Positions 15,393 to 23,768 of a stretch of DNA of 40,936 bases are shown in pieces. The first letter of the stretch is position 1, and every line of letters starts with the position of its first letter. The notes below the pieces were generated by a model. That model made no database searches. It was given only the letters and a program-made list of their open reading frames with translations, and was not told where the DNA came from. The DNA is from a virus, in IMG/VR virus record IMGVR_UViG_3300045612_000139, positions 1 through 40,936 of that record. The stretch is one strand, 5' to 3'. The position numbers and the translations under genes are program-made.

Positions 15393-16265
15393 ATGGCTAC
15401 CGAACCACGTAGTGGAATCTACGAGATCGTCAACACGATCAATGGAAAGCGATACGTGGGGAGCGCGGTTGCGATTTCGCAGCGCTGGCGACAGCACCGA
15501 TGCGAGTTGGCAAAGGGTCGTCACAACCCGCACCTCCAGAGCGCGTGGAGGAAGTATGGGGCGGAGGCCTTTGAGTTCCGAGTGCTGGAGTTGGTTTCCG
15601 ACCCCGCGAAGCTGATCGAGCGCGAGCAGCATTACATCGACACGCTGAATCCGGAATACAAAGTGGCGAGAGTCGCCGGGTCGAACCTTGGGGTGAAGTG
15701 GAGCGACGAAACCCGAGCCCGCATGGGAGAGGCCAGCAGGCGCGTGTGGTCTTGCCCTGAGCATCGGCAACGAATGTCAGAGGCGCACAAGGGCCAAAGG
15801 GCGACACCCGAGCAAAGGGCCAAGGCGTCCGAGGTCATGACAGGGCGAACCCTCTCGCCGGAACACCGAGCCTCCGTGGCGGCCCGCAACGCGGAACGCA
15901 ACGCCTCGCTGGAACATCGCGCGAAGGTATCGGCGCACTTCAAGGGGCGGCCAAAGACGGCAGAGCAGATCGCCAAGATGGCGGCCTCGAAGCGTGGAAA
16001 GCCCGCTCACAACAAGGGCGCCCCTCCGACGGCCGAGCAGCGGGCGAAGCAGTCCGCGACCATGCGGGCCAGATACCAGAGCGACCCAGCATCTCGTAAG
16101 GCAATCAGCGCCGCCACGCGGGCCGCCATGAACACGCCGGAGATGAGGCAGCGCCTCAGCGAAGCGGCGCGAGGGCGAACGCACGACGAAGAGACCCGCC
16201 GCAAGATGTCGGAATCTCATAAGCTGGCGTGGGCCAGACGGAAGGCCGCCGCGCCCTCCGAGTAG
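15393..16265 (+). CDS. GIY-YIG homing endonuclease with NUMOD3 repeats
   Basis: A 290-residue free-standing homing-type nuclease. The GIY-YIG domain is at the N terminus: GIYEIVN (8-14) and KRYVGSA (about 19-25), with Arg in RWRQHR (about 31-36) and the acidic IEREQHYID (about 76-84). From about residue 100 to the end it carries repeated DNA-binding NUMOD3-like units (SDETRARMGEASRRV, SPEHRASVAARN, TAEQIAKMAASKRG, DEETRRKMSESH). It sits between terminase and capsid genes as an invader of the head operon and probably cuts copies of this locus that lack it. Confidence 0.9.
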   Translation: MATEPRSGIYEIVNTINGKRYVGSAVAISQRWRQHRCELAKGRHNPHLQSAWRKYGAEAFEFRVLELVSDPAKLIEREQHYIDTLNPEYKVARVAGSNLGVKWSDETRARMGEASRRVWSCPEHRQRMSEAHKGQRATPEQRAKASEVMTGRTLSPEHRASVAARNAERNASLEHRAKVSAHFKGRPKTAEQIAKMAASKRGKPAHNKGAPPTAEQRAKQSATMRARYQSDPASRKAISAATRAAMNTPEMRQRLSEAARGRTHDEETRRKMSESHKLAWARRKAAAPSE

Positions 16266-16278
16266 GAGGCAACCCAAG

Positions 16279-18309
16279 ATGAACAGAGCAGCCATCGCCT
16301 TAAGCATCAAGGCGGTTGACGACGACGCGCGCCGCATTGAGGGATGGGCATCGACCGTTGATCTGGACCGTATGGGAGACATCGTTCTTCCGCGCGGTGC
16401 GATCTACGAACTTCCCCTGCCCTTCCTGCTGGATCACGATCACAAACAGGCCGTGGGCGAGGTTGACCGCGTTGAGGTCACCGACAAGGGCATCAAGTTC
16501 TGGGCTCATATCAAGAAGATCGCCGAGCCTGGCGAGGTTAAAGACCTCTGCGACAAGGCGTGGTCCTTGGTCAAAAACGGCCTCCGCAAGGCAGTCTCCA
16601 TCGGGTTTGCAGCGCGCGAATTCGATGTGCTGCCGAGTGGCGGTCTGAAGTTCACATCGTGGGAATGGTTGGAGTTATCTGCGGTTACCGTGCCGGCAGC
16701 GGCTGGCGCACGGATCACCGGAGTCAAGAACTTCAATGTAGGCGACCGGTTTACCGCAGACGATCCCCGCGAAGACATCGACGCAGACGCTCAGGCCGCG
16801 ACGGGCCGCAAGAGCGCGAGCGGAGACCCGCCCGGCGCTCCGGGCAAGCCCGCGACGGCCATTCCGGCCGCCGCTGAACGCCAGACAAGGAGCATTCCCA
16901 TGGCGAACCGTACCGTGGCGGAACAGATCACCGCCTATCAATCCGCCCGTGAGACGAAGGCCGCGCGCATGACCGAAATCATGCAAGCCGCCGCTGACAA
17001 GGGCGAAACCCTCGACGCTGAGGCGACCGAGGAATACGACGGCCTCGACGCCGAGGTGAAGTCCATCGACGCCCACCTGAAGCGTCTCGACGCACTGGAG
17101 AAGGCCAACGCTGCGACCGCCAAGCCGGTTGACGGCGCCCTGGACACCAAGAGCGGTTCGGAGGCCCGCGCCCCGGCCCGCGTCGAGGTGAAGGCCGCAA
17201 ACCTGCCGAAGGGCACCGCCTTCACCCGCTATGCGATGGCGCTGGGCCGGTCGAAGGGCAACCTGATGCAGGCCGCTGAGATCGCCAAGGGCTGGGCGGA
17301 CTCGACCCCTGAAGTCGAGACCGTCCTGCGCGCCGCTGTCGCCGCCGGCACCACCACGGACACGGCCTGGGCGAAGCCCCTCGTCGAGTACGAAAACATG
17401 GCTTCGGAGTTCGCCGAACTTCTCCGCCCTCAAACCATCATCGGTCGCATCCCCGGCCTGCGTCGCGTTCCCTTTAATATCAAGGTTCCGCGTCAGACCG
17501 CCGGCTCGTCTGCCTCCTGGGTCGGGGAAGGCAAGCCCAAGCCGGTTTCGGCCCTGGCGTTCGATCAACTGACCCTGGGCCACACCAAGCTGGCCGGCAT
17601 CGTCGTTCTGACCGATGAACTGGTCCGCTTCTCGAACCCGGCCGCAGAGTCGATCGTTCGCCAAGACCTGATCGACACGATCGTGGCGACGATGGACAAG
17701 GACTTTGTGGACCCTGCCAACTCCGGCACCACGGATGTCAAACCGGCCTCGATCACCAATGGCGTGACCCCCGTCACCGCCTCCGGCACTGACGCCGACG
17801 CCGTCCGGGCCGATGTTAAGGCTCTACTGTCGAAGTTCCTGACCGCCAACCTGTCGCTGTCGGGCGCCGTGTGGATCATGAGCGAAGTGCAGGCCCTGGG
17901 CCTCGCCCTGATGCTGAACCCGCTCGGTCAGCCGGAATTCCCCGGCATCTCGATCAACGGCGCGTCCGGCGGCACCTTCTTCAATCTGCCGGTCGTCCTG
18001 TCCGAAAACGTCGTCGCCAATCCGGGTTCGGGCTCGCCCGTGACCGGTGACGGCGGCCGGATCATCCTGGCGAAGGCGAATGAGATCATGCTCGCCGACG
18101 ACGGTGAGGTGATGCTGGACGTCAGCCGCGAAGCCTCGCTCCAGATGGACAGCTCGCCGGATAGCCCGGCTGACGGCGACACCGTTCTGGTCTCGCTGTG
18201 GCAGCACAACATGGTCGGCATCCGCGCCGAACGCTTCATCAACTGGAAGAAGCGTCGCGCCGGGGCTGTCCAATACATCGACAGCGCCAACTACGGCGAC
18301 GCCGCCTAA
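16279..18309 (+). CDS. fused prohead protease and HK97 major capsid protein
   Basis: A 676-residue fusion. Residues 1-150 are an S78-type prohead protease (RIEGWASTVDLDRMGD; His53/His55 in LLDHDHK; Ser107 in RKAVSIGF). Residues 160-205 are a low-complexity linker. Residues 208-310 form the coiled scaffold-like delta segment, and the remainder (about 310-676) is the HK97-fold coat (VPFNIKVPRQT, SWVGEGKPKPVS, VVLTDELVRFSN). In most relatives protease and coat are separate genes. An internal AAGGAG and ATG at 16900 could also give the coat alone (469 residues). AGGAGG precedes the full-length ATG. Confidence 0.9.
   Translation: MNRAAIALSIKAVDDDARRIEGWASTVDLDRMGDIVLPRGAIYELPLPFLLDHDHKQAVGEVDRVEVTDKGIKFWAHIKKIAEPGEVKDLCDKAWSLVKNGLRKAVSIGFAAREFDVLPSGGLKFTSWEWLELSAVTVPAAAGARITGVKNFNVGDRFTADDPREDIDADAQAATGRKSASGDPPGAPGKPATAIPAAAERQTRSIPMANRTVAEQITAYQSARETKAARMTEIMQAAADKGETLDAEATEEYDGLDAEVKSIDAHLKRLDALEKANAATAKPVDGALDTKSGSEARAPARVEVKAANLPKGTAFTRYAMALGRSKGNLMQAAEIAKGWADSTPEVETVLRAAVAAGTTTDTAWAKPLVEYENMASEFAELLRPQTIIGRIPGLRRVPFNIKVPRQTAGSSASWVGEGKPKPVSALAFDQLTLGHTKLAGIVVLTDELVRFSNPAAESIVRQDLIDTIVATMDKDFVDPANSGTTDVKPASITNGVTPVTASGTDADAVRADVKALLSKFLTANLSLSGAVWIMSEVQALGLALMLNPLGQPEFPGISINGASGGTFFNLPVVLSENVVANPGSGSPVTGDGGRIILAKANEIMLADDGEVMLDVSREASLQMDSSPDSPADGDTVLVSLWQHNMVGIRAERFINWKKRRAGAVQYIDSANYGDAA
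16887..16902 (+). promoter_or_regulatory. internal ribosome binding site and start codon for the coat
   Basis: AAGGAG (16887-16892) lies 7 nt before an in-frame ATG (16900-16902, codon 208 of the fusion), exactly at the linker between protease and delta/coat domains. It would let coat be made in excess over protease-coat fusion, as structural needs require. Confidence 0.6.
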
Positions 18310-18316
18310 GCCTGAC

Positions 18317-18340
18317 GGGGCCGATCTTTGGATCGGCCCC
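18317..18340 (+). terminator. stem-loop after the capsid gene
   Basis: GGGGCCGATC pairs perfectly with GATCGGCCCC (10 bp, 4-nt loop) immediately downstream of the capsid stop. The tail GCTTCTCTTC is pyrimidine-rich but not a clean T run, so it is a partial terminator or an RNA-stabilising 3' end that raises coat mRNA over downstream genes. Confidence 0.6.
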
Positions 18341-18367
18341 GCTTCTCTTCGATAGGAGGGCCGCCAT

Positions 18368-18646
18368 ATGGCCGATGCGAAGACCAATCTCATCGCGACG
18401 AAATCGCTGCGCTACGGCACCCGCCGCCTGATGGCGGACGATGGTTTCCAGGCCCGTCCGCGTGACGCCCGTCTTTTGGTCGCCATCGGCAAGGCCCGGT
18501 ATGCGACCCAGGACGCCAAGCCGGCTGACGAGCCCGTCGTGGATGACCTGTCCGATCTGCGGGCCGAATATCAGGCCAAGGCCGGCAAGAAGCCCTACCA
18601 CGGCTGGGATGCGGACACCCTGCGCGCCAAGATCGCCGAGGGCTGA
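18368..18646 (+). CDS. small head protein with HeH/LEM-like C-terminus
   Basis: A 92-residue protein with GGAGGG upstream. The N-terminal part (SLRYGTRRLMADDGF) is basic; the C-terminal part (DLRAEYQAKAGKKPYHGWDADTLRAKI, split about 63-90) resembles the helix-extended-helix fold seen in phage head-completion or structural proteins. It lies between capsid and portal. Its precise role is unknown. Confidence 0.65.
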   Translation: MADAKTNLIATKSLRYGTRRLMADDGFQARPRDARLLVAIGKARYATQDAKPADEPVVDDLSDLRAEYQAKAGKKPYHGWDADTLRAKIAEG

Positions 18647-18649
18647 CTG

Positions 18650-20005
18650 TTGCGCCTCTTTGGCCTGACGATCACCCGCGAAAAGTCGCTTGCGTCGGTT
18701 GACCAGCGCGGCGGCTGGTGGCCGATCGTTCGCGAGTCCTATGCCGGTGCATGGCAGGAGAATGTCGAGGTCAAGCTCGACTCCGTACTGTCGCATTCGG
18801 CCGTCTTCCGCTGCGTCTCGCTTATCGCGTCAGACGTGGCGAAGATGCGGATTCGTCTAGTCCAGGTCGATGACGACGGTATCTGGTCGGAGACCACCAG
18901 CCCTTCCTATTCCCCGGTCCTGCGTAAGCCGAACCGATTTCAGAACCGCATCCAGTTTTTCACGAACTGGATGGAGTCGAAGCTGACGCGCGGCAACACC
19001 TATGTGCTGAAAGAGCGCGACAATCGAGGCGTCGTGATCCGCCTTTATGTCCTCGACCCGGCGCGCGTGAAGCCGCTCGTGGCCGATGACGGGTCGGTAT
19101 ATTATGAACTGCGACAGGACACCCTTTCAGGGCTGACGGAGAGCGCCGTCGTGGTCCCCGCCAAGGAGATCATTCACGACCGCTGGAATACGCTTTTCCA
19201 TCCTCTGGTCGGCCTCTCCCCGATCTTCGCCAATGGCCTCGCCGCAACGCAGGGCCAAGCCATTCAGAATATGTCGGCGGGCTTCTTCCAGAACGGCGCC
19301 CAGCCCGGCGGTGTCCTGACCGCTCCAGGGGCCATCGCCGACGAAACGGCCGCTCGTCTGAAAGCGCATTGGGACGCAAACTATACAGGCAAAAACCGGG
19401 GCAAGGTCGCTGTTCTTGGCGACGGCCTCAAATACGAACCGATGACCGCCAAGATGGTCGACTCTCAACTGGTCGAACAGTTGAAGTGGTCGGCTGAAAC
19501 GGTGTGTTCTGTCTTTGGCGTTCCGGCCTACAAAGCAGGCGTCGGCCCTGCCCCGGCCTACAACAACGTCGAGGCTCTGAACCAGCAATACTATTCGGAC
19601 TGTCTCCAGATCCATATCGAGAGCGTCGAGCTTTGCCTTGACGAGGGGCTGGAGATGAAGCCGCCCTATGGGACGGAGTTCGACATTGACGACCTCCTCC
19701 GCATGGACACCGCGACGCAGATTGAGGCGCTGACCAAGGCGACGACCGGCGGGCTCATGAAACCGGACGAAGGGCGCAAGAAGCTGGGTCTGAAGCCAGT
19801 GGAGGGCGGCGACGCGGTTTACCTCCAACAGCAGAACTACTCGCTGGCCGCCTTGGCACGACGTGACGCTCAAGTTGATCCGTTTAATCCGGCGCCTACT
19901 GACACGCCCGCCGTGACGCCCGAACCGGCGAACGATGATGAAGCCCAGGCCCGCGCCTTAATTGCGCTCCTGGAGAAAGATTTCCGGGAGGCGCTGAATG
20001 CTTGA
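18650..20005 (+). CDS. portal protein, HK97 family
   Basis: A 451-residue portal, the dodecameric ring for DNA entry and tail joining. The core SAVFRCVSLIASDVAKM (about 47-63), FFTNWMESKLTRGNTYV (about 103-119), WNTLFHPLVGLSP (about 179-191) and ETVCSVFGVPAYKAG (about 282-296) are typical of the HK97 type. It starts with TTG at 18650, close behind the preceding stop and with GAGGG upstream; no ATG gives a better fit. The C-terminal tail is Pro/Ala-rich and acidic. It overlaps the collagen-like gene by 8 bp. Confidence 0.92.
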   Translation: MRLFGLTITREKSLASVDQRGGWWPIVRESYAGAWQENVEVKLDSVLSHSAVFRCVSLIASDVAKMRIRLVQVDDDGIWSETTSPSYSPVLRKPNRFQNRIQFFTNWMESKLTRGNTYVLKERDNRGVVIRLYVLDPARVKPLVADDGSVYYELRQDTLSGLTESAVVVPAKEIIHDRWNTLFHPLVGLSPIFANGLAATQGQAIQNMSAGFFQNGAQPGGVLTAPGAIADETAARLKAHWDANYTGKNRGKVAVLGDGLKYEPMTAKMVDSQLVEQLKWSAETVCSVFGVPAYKAGVGPAPAYNNVEALNQQYYSDCLQIHIESVELCLDEGLEMKPPYGTEFDIDDLLRMDTATQIEALTKATTGGLMKPDEGRKKLGLKPVEGGDAVYLQQQNYSLAALARRDAQVDPFNPAPTDTPAVTPEPANDDEAQARALIALLEKDFREALNA

Positions 20006-20903
20006 CACCAAGGCTATCGTCAGCGCCCTGGCGCCGATTGTGAAATCCCATGTCGCAGAGGCGACGGCTCCGCTTCTCGCGCGGATTGCGGAACTGGAAA
20101 AGCGCCAGCCTGAGCGGGGCGAGCCTGGTCAAAACGGCCGCGACGGCAAAGACGGCGCGGATGGCCGCGACGCAGAGCCGGTCACGGATGAACAGATCGC
20201 CGCCGCTGTCGAACGCTTCTTGACCGCCAATCCGCCCCCTGCCGGCAAAGATGGACGCGACGGCATAGATGGTAATGATGGTGCACCGGGTCTCGACGCC
20301 GACATGGACGCGCTCAAGGCTCATTGCGAGGGCCTTATCGCCGCCCTGCCGAAACCTGAGAACGGCAAAGACGGTCGCGATGGAATCGACGGCAAGGACG
20401 GCGCACCTGGCGAAAAAGGTGCTGACGGTCTCGACGGCAAGGATGGCGCCGACGGTGTCGGCCTCGCCGGGGCTATGATCGACCGCGACGGCGAACTGAA
20501 TGTCACCCTGACGAACGGCGAAGTCCGCAGGCTTGGGCCGGTCGTCGGTCGTGACGGTAAGGACGGGGATCGCGGCGAGGCCGGGTTCTCCCTGACGGAC
20601 TTCGACACTGACTGGAGACCGGATGAAAAGATTCTTGTCCTCTCCTGGGACGCCGGGGATTACCGCTACAGCCATGAACTGTTCATCCCGTACCTTCGCG
20701 ATGCTGGGGTCTGGAGCGAAGGCGCGACCTATCTGAAGGGTGACGGCGTTACCTGGGGCGGCTCGCTCTGGATCGCTCAGGACGACACGGCAGACCGTCC
20801 CGAAGCGGGCAAGTCGTGGCGGCTGGCGGTGAAGCGCGGCCGTGATGGCAAGGACTTTGCCGGACCCCAGCCCTCGACGCCGACAACGGTCAAGGTGTCC
20901 TGA
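19998..20903 (+). CDS. collagen-like fibre protein with C-terminal binding module
   Basis: A 301-residue protein. After an N-terminal coiled coil (1-35) it has two collagen-like Gly-X-Y blocks (about 41-55 and 76-95, mainly GRDGKDG), a third longer block (about 118-150), a small beta domain, and a C-terminal module (about 230-285, VWSEGATYLKGDGVTWGGS with aromatic residues) like carbohydrate-binding domains of structural phage proteins. It lies between portal and connector genes, so it is probably a head fibre that helps the particle stay near surface sugars. It overlaps portal by 8 bp, with GGGAGG before the ATG. Confidence 0.8.
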   Translation: MLDTKAIVSALAPIVKSHVAEATAPLLARIAELEKRQPERGEPGQNGRDGKDGADGRDAEPVTDEQIAAAVERFLTANPPPAGKDGRDGIDGNDGAPGLDADMDALKAHCEGLIAALPKPENGKDGRDGIDGKDGAPGEKGADGLDGKDGADGVGLAGAMIDRDGELNVTLTNGEVRRLGPVVGRDGKDGDRGEAGFSLTDFDTDWRPDEKILVLSWDAGDYRYSHELFIPYLRDAGVWSEGATYLKGDGVTWGGSLWIAQDDTADRPEAGKSWRLAVKRGRDGKDFAGPQPSTPTTVKVS

Positions 20904-21208
20904 TGGTCGCCCTCGTCACGGTGGATCGCGCCAAGGCTCACCTTCACATCGAAGGTGAAGATCAAGACGATGAACTGGCCTTGAAGGTCAGCGACGCCTC
21001 CGAAACGGTCATCGACTATCTGAAGCGGCCCGACCATGGCTGGACCGATGAAAGCGCCCCCGGTCAGGTCCAAGCCGCCGTTCTTCTCGTCCTGGGCGCC
21101 CTTTGGTCTCAGCGCGAAGGTGTAGGTCAGAACGCCGAAGACCTTGATCCTATCTCTCCCGCCGTTGTCTCGCTGTTGCGCCGTATGCGCGACCCGGCGA
21201 TTGCCTGA
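20903..21208 (+). CDS. head-tail connector (gp6-like)
   Basis: A 101-residue helical protein. VDRAKAHLHIEGEDQDDELALKVSDASETVIDYL is divided between the typical connector helices (about 6-40), and VQAAVLLVLGALWSQRE (about 56-72) is the family's central helix. It docks to the portal to form the neck. The start overlaps the previous stop by one base. Confidence 0.85.
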   Translation: MVALVTVDRAKAHLHIEGEDQDDELALKVSDASETVIDYLKRPDHGWTDESAPGQVQAAVLLVLGALWSQREGVGQNAEDLDPISPAVVSLLRRMRDPAIA

Positions 21209-21219
21209 AGGAGTCCGCG

Positions 21220-21420
21220 ATGCGTGTCCGCTTCACCGCACCTTTCGATTACACCCCGGCTGAAGAGCCCCGCGTTCTGGTCGCCTATTCGCCATCTGGC
21301 GGGGCTGACAAGGACGGGGAATACACCGTGCGCCGTGAATGCGGCGAGGCGGCCGTGGCGCAAGGCAAGGCGGTTGAGGTCGAAGCTCCGTCCCGCAAGG
21401 CTGACAATGCCGAAACCTAA
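21220..21420 (+). CDS. small hypothetical neck-region protein
   Basis: A 66-residue protein with AAGGAG upstream. MRVRFTAPFDYTP and EYTVRRECGEAAVAQGKA resemble small phage proteins found between connector genes; no assigned function. It overlaps the head closure gene. Confidence 0.7.
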   Translation: MRVRFTAPFDYTPAEEPRVLVAYSPSGGADKDGEYTVRRECGEAAVAQGKAVEVEAPSRKADNAET

Positions 21421-21766
21421 AGGCGCGGGCGACCTTCGTCACAGGGTCTATTTCGAGCGTCGGGCTGAAGGTGACGACGAATACGGAAACCCGGTTCAGG
21501 ATTGGGCCGCGCTTGGCATCAGCCGGGCCGCGAGCCTGACACCGACGCGGGGCTCTGAAACGGTCCAGTCGGATCGTCTTTCAGGCCGGGTCCAATGGGA
21601 TTGCTGGGTCAGGTCAGACAGCGGGACGCGGACGATCCAGACCGGCGACCGGATGGTGGATGAGCGCGACCCTACCCGGACATTCAATATCGGCTTCATT
21701 GGGGACATGGACGGCGACCGGACCTGGATTCTAATCCAGGCGATGTCGGGAGTGGCGGATGGGTGA
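21407..21766 (+). CDS. head closure / head-tail adaptor protein
   Basis: A 119-residue protein of the phage head-tail adaptor family: GDLRHRVYFERRAEG near the N terminus, a central WDCWVRSDSGTRTIQTGDRMV and a C-terminal ILIQAMSG, the usual beta-barrel. It closes the neck after packaging. The frame extends further upstream, but the ATG at 21407, 14 bp inside the preceding gene, gives the normal family start. Confidence 0.85.
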   Translation: MPKPKGAGDLRHRVYFERRAEGDDEYGNPVQDWAALGISRAASLTPTRGSETVQSDRLSGRVQWDCWVRSDSGTRTIQTGDRMVDERDPTRTFNIGFIGDMDGDRTWILIQAMSGVADG

Positions 21767-21983
21767 GATCGAAACCCTGCTGATCAAGGTGGAGGCCAAT
21801 CAGCGGCAGTTCGACGCTGCCCTGAAAGGCTTGCGTGTCCACCCTGCCCTTACTCGCCAGCCCATCAGCGGGAAGCCCGTCACGACGGGAGACGAGACCT
21901 TCTTCCCGACGATTGGTTATCGCTGGCGGTTCAGCTTCAAGACCTATTTCCGAAACCTCTGGCGAGCGCTTCTCGGTGGCTAA
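21759..21983 (+). CDS. small protein with tape-measure-like N terminus
   Basis: A 74-residue protein. Its first 24 residues (IETLLIKVEANQRQFDAAL) closely resemble the start of the tape measure protein at 25270 (IERLLVRVEANASQFEAQM). The remainder is unrelated and ends in an amphipathic, Trp/Arg-rich segment (YRWRFSFKTYFRNLW). It overlaps both neighbours by 8 bp. It could be a decoy or companion that binds tape-measure chaperones, or a fragment left by recombination. Neither is established. Confidence 0.6.
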   Translation: MGEIETLLIKVEANQRQFDAALKGLRVHPALTRQPISGKPVTTGDETFFPTIGYRWRFSFKTYFRNLWRALLGG

Positions 21984-22395
21984 GGGCGGGCTTGAAGGCG
22001 TCGAGCGTCTGACCCGCAAACTGGCCGCCATGACCCCCTCCGTCAGGAAGGCGGCGGGGCAGGAGGCGTTTCTTCAAGCCGAAGAGATGGCCGCCCAGAT
22101 GCGCCGGATCGCCCCTCGGGATGAAGACCCGAACAACGGCGAGCAAGTCCGCGACCATATCCACGTCGAGGAAGGGCGTTTGGGTGACGTGTCCTATGTC
22201 GTGATCAGCGACGCAAAGGACGCCAAGGGCCGGCCGAAAGCGTCTCGCGTCGAGTTGGGCCATGTCGCCGTCAACGGCCGATACGTCGAGCCCAGCCCGT
22301 CCTTCTACCCCGTCGTCCGCTCCAGCCAGCGCAAGGTCAAGCGGCGGATCGCCAACGCCATGCGCCGGGCCATCAAGGCAGAGGCCGCCAAATGA
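21976..22395 (+). CDS. HK97 gp10-like tail completion protein
   Basis: A 139-residue protein with a GTG start 8 bp inside the previous gene. LEGVERLTRKLAAMTPSVRKAAGQ (split about 5-28) and EVEFGH-like RVELGHVAVNG (about 95-105), followed by PSPSFYPVVRSS, are signature segments of the HK97 gp10/tail completion family. It caps the tail tube at the head side. Overlaps the DUF3168 gene by 4 bp. Confidence 0.85.
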   Translation: MAKGGLEGVERLTRKLAAMTPSVRKAAGQEAFLQAEEMAAQMRRIAPRDEDPNNGEQVRDHIHVEEGRLGDVSYVVISDAKDAKGRPKASRVELGHVAVNGRYVEPSPSFYPVVRSSQRKVKRRIANAMRRAIKAEAAK

Positions 22396-22814
22396 TCGAC
22401 CCGCAACTTCCGCTCCAGGCGGCCATCGTCGCGGCCGTGAAGGCCGACGCTGAACTGAACACCCTGATCAGCGGACGCATCTTCGACCGGGTGCCGGTCA
22501 ATCAAGACGGAAGCCCACAGGGACCGTTCCCCTATCTGAGTTTCGGGGCGGCCGACACGACAGACGAAGGCGTGTCCTGCGTCGGGCCATCGGATTGCTA
22601 CATTGATCTCAACGGCTGGTCCCGCGCGGTCGGCTATCCCGAGATCAAGCGCATCGGCGCCCGCGCCGCCACCGTCCTGAACGCCAGGCTCACGGTTGCC
22701 GGGTTCGAAGTCGTGACGCACCGGGTAGAGCGTCTTTCCTATCAGCGTGAACAGGACGGGCTCACCAGCCGGGCCATCCTTCGTCTGCGCTACGGCCTCC
22801 GCAAGGCCGCCTGA
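22392..22814 (+). CDS. tail completion protein, DUF3168 family
   Basis: A 140-residue DUF3168 protein: LQAAIVAAVKADAELNTLISGRIFD (split about 6-30), then FPYLSFGAADTTDEG and the C-terminal SRAILRLRYGLRKAA. It acts as the tail terminator between neck and tube. ATGA overlap with the gp10-like gene. The 64-nt gap that follows contains no other gene. Confidence 0.87.
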   Translation: MIDPQLPLQAAIVAAVKADAELNTLISGRIFDRVPVNQDGSPQGPFPYLSFGAADTTDEGVSCVGPSDCYIDLNGWSRAVGYPEIKRIGARAATVLNARLTVAGFEVVTHRVERLSYQREQDGLTSRAILRLRYGLRKAA

Positions 22815-22878
22815 TCCCGCACTCAGCGGGCTATCCCGCCCCTTCCTGGGGTTTCCTTCGACAGAGAAAGGCATCCGC

Positions 22879-23313
22879 ATGTCGGACGTTTTCGTGAGCG
22901 TCGTCTCGGGCGAGGAAATCCTCGTTCAGATCGGCGACGGTGCAGACCCCGAAGTCTTCACCCATGACTGCATGATCAACGGCTCGCGCGGTTTCAACCG
23001 CACGGCCACCACGACGGATCAACAGATCCCAAACTGCACTGATCCGTCAAAGCCGCCCAAGACGATGCGCCGGGTGGACTCGACGGACACCACCATTTCG
23101 GGCGAGGGGCTTCTTCACTCGACCTCGACCTTGGCCTGGCTGAACCGTGTCGGGCAGACCATCAACTGCCGTGTCCGCAAAGCCGGCGCCTTTCAAGTCG
23201 AAGGGCCGTACATCCTCACGGAGTTCAGCCTGACCGGAAATGCCCGTGAATACGCCACGGCCTCGATCACTCTGGTCCAGGCCGACGAACCGACGATCAC
23301 GGCTGGCAGCTGA
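22879..23313 (+). CDS. major tail tube protein
   Basis: A 144-residue beta-rich protein. SGEEILVQIGDGADPE at the N terminus, GFNRTATTTDQQIPNCTD in the middle and the repeated hydrophobic-alternating strands resemble TP901-1/GTA-type tail tube proteins. Its position, after the tail terminator and before the chaperones, is diagnostic. Ribosome binding site AGAAAGG about 8 nt upstream of the ATG. Confidence 0.85.
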   Translation: MSDVFVSVVSGEEILVQIGDGADPEVFTHDCMINGSRGFNRTATTTDQQIPNCTDPSKPPKTMRRVDSTDTTISGEGLLHSTSTLAWLNRVGQTINCRVRKAGAFQVEGPYILTEFSLTGNAREYATASITLVQADEPTITAGS

Positions 23314-23768
23314 TGAGCCGCAGCGCCCGCATCACCGCTCCCTTCGGCGATGGAACCTACACCTTCCGGCTCGACATCAGCGGGCTGGAAGAGTTGCAGG
23401 AGAAGACCGACGCCGGGCCGGAGCAGATCTATGCCGACATCGCGTCAGGCCAGTGGAGGGTCGCTCACCTGAGAGAGACGATCCGCATCGGTCTGATCAG
23501 GGGCGGCATGGAGCCGGTGCGGGCGCTCGCCATGGTCGCGCGATATGCGGCCGAGGGCTATCTGGCGGACCTCAAACCCCTGGCCCTCAACATCATCGCC
23601 GCCGCCCTGGTCGGCGCCCCTGATGAGGACAAGCCAGCGGGGGAGTCCGAGGCGGGGGCGAAAGACCCCTCCCCCGCCGGAAGATCAGATTCGGCGAGTT
23701 CTACGCAGCCGGAGCGCAAATCGGCCTCGCCCCGAGCCAGGTCGAAGAAAGTAGCATCTGGCAGCTAG
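23313..23768 (+). CDS. tail assembly chaperone, frame-0 product
   Basis: A 151-residue protein of the gene-transfer-agent/phage tail chaperone kind: the N-terminal beta strand FGDGTYTFRLDISGLEELQ (about 9-27), then IRIGLIRGGMEPVRALAMV. Residues 1-105 look coherent. From about residue 106 the in-frame sequence becomes low-complexity Ser/Pro/Lys, while the -1 frame reads a sensible protein (see next entry), so this product is the short form. It binds the tape measure during tail assembly. Start ATG overlaps the tail tube stop. Confidence 0.85.
   Translation: MSRSARITAPFGDGTYTFRLDISGLEELQEKTDAGPEQIYADIASGQWRVAHLRETIRIGLIRGGMEPVRALAMVARYAAEGYLADLKPLALNIIAAALVGAPDEDKPAGESEAGAKDPSPAGRSDSASSTQPERKSASPRARSKKVASGS

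Noticed and set aside
16675-17664. A 329-residue minus-strand frame
   Set aside because: It lies opposite the protease-capsid gene and consists of antisense Gly/Arg-rich sequence.
18317-18340. A full transcription terminator separating head and portal genes
   Set aside because: The hairpin is perfect but its tail is not a T run and the genes after it need the same transcript, so I call it partial at most.
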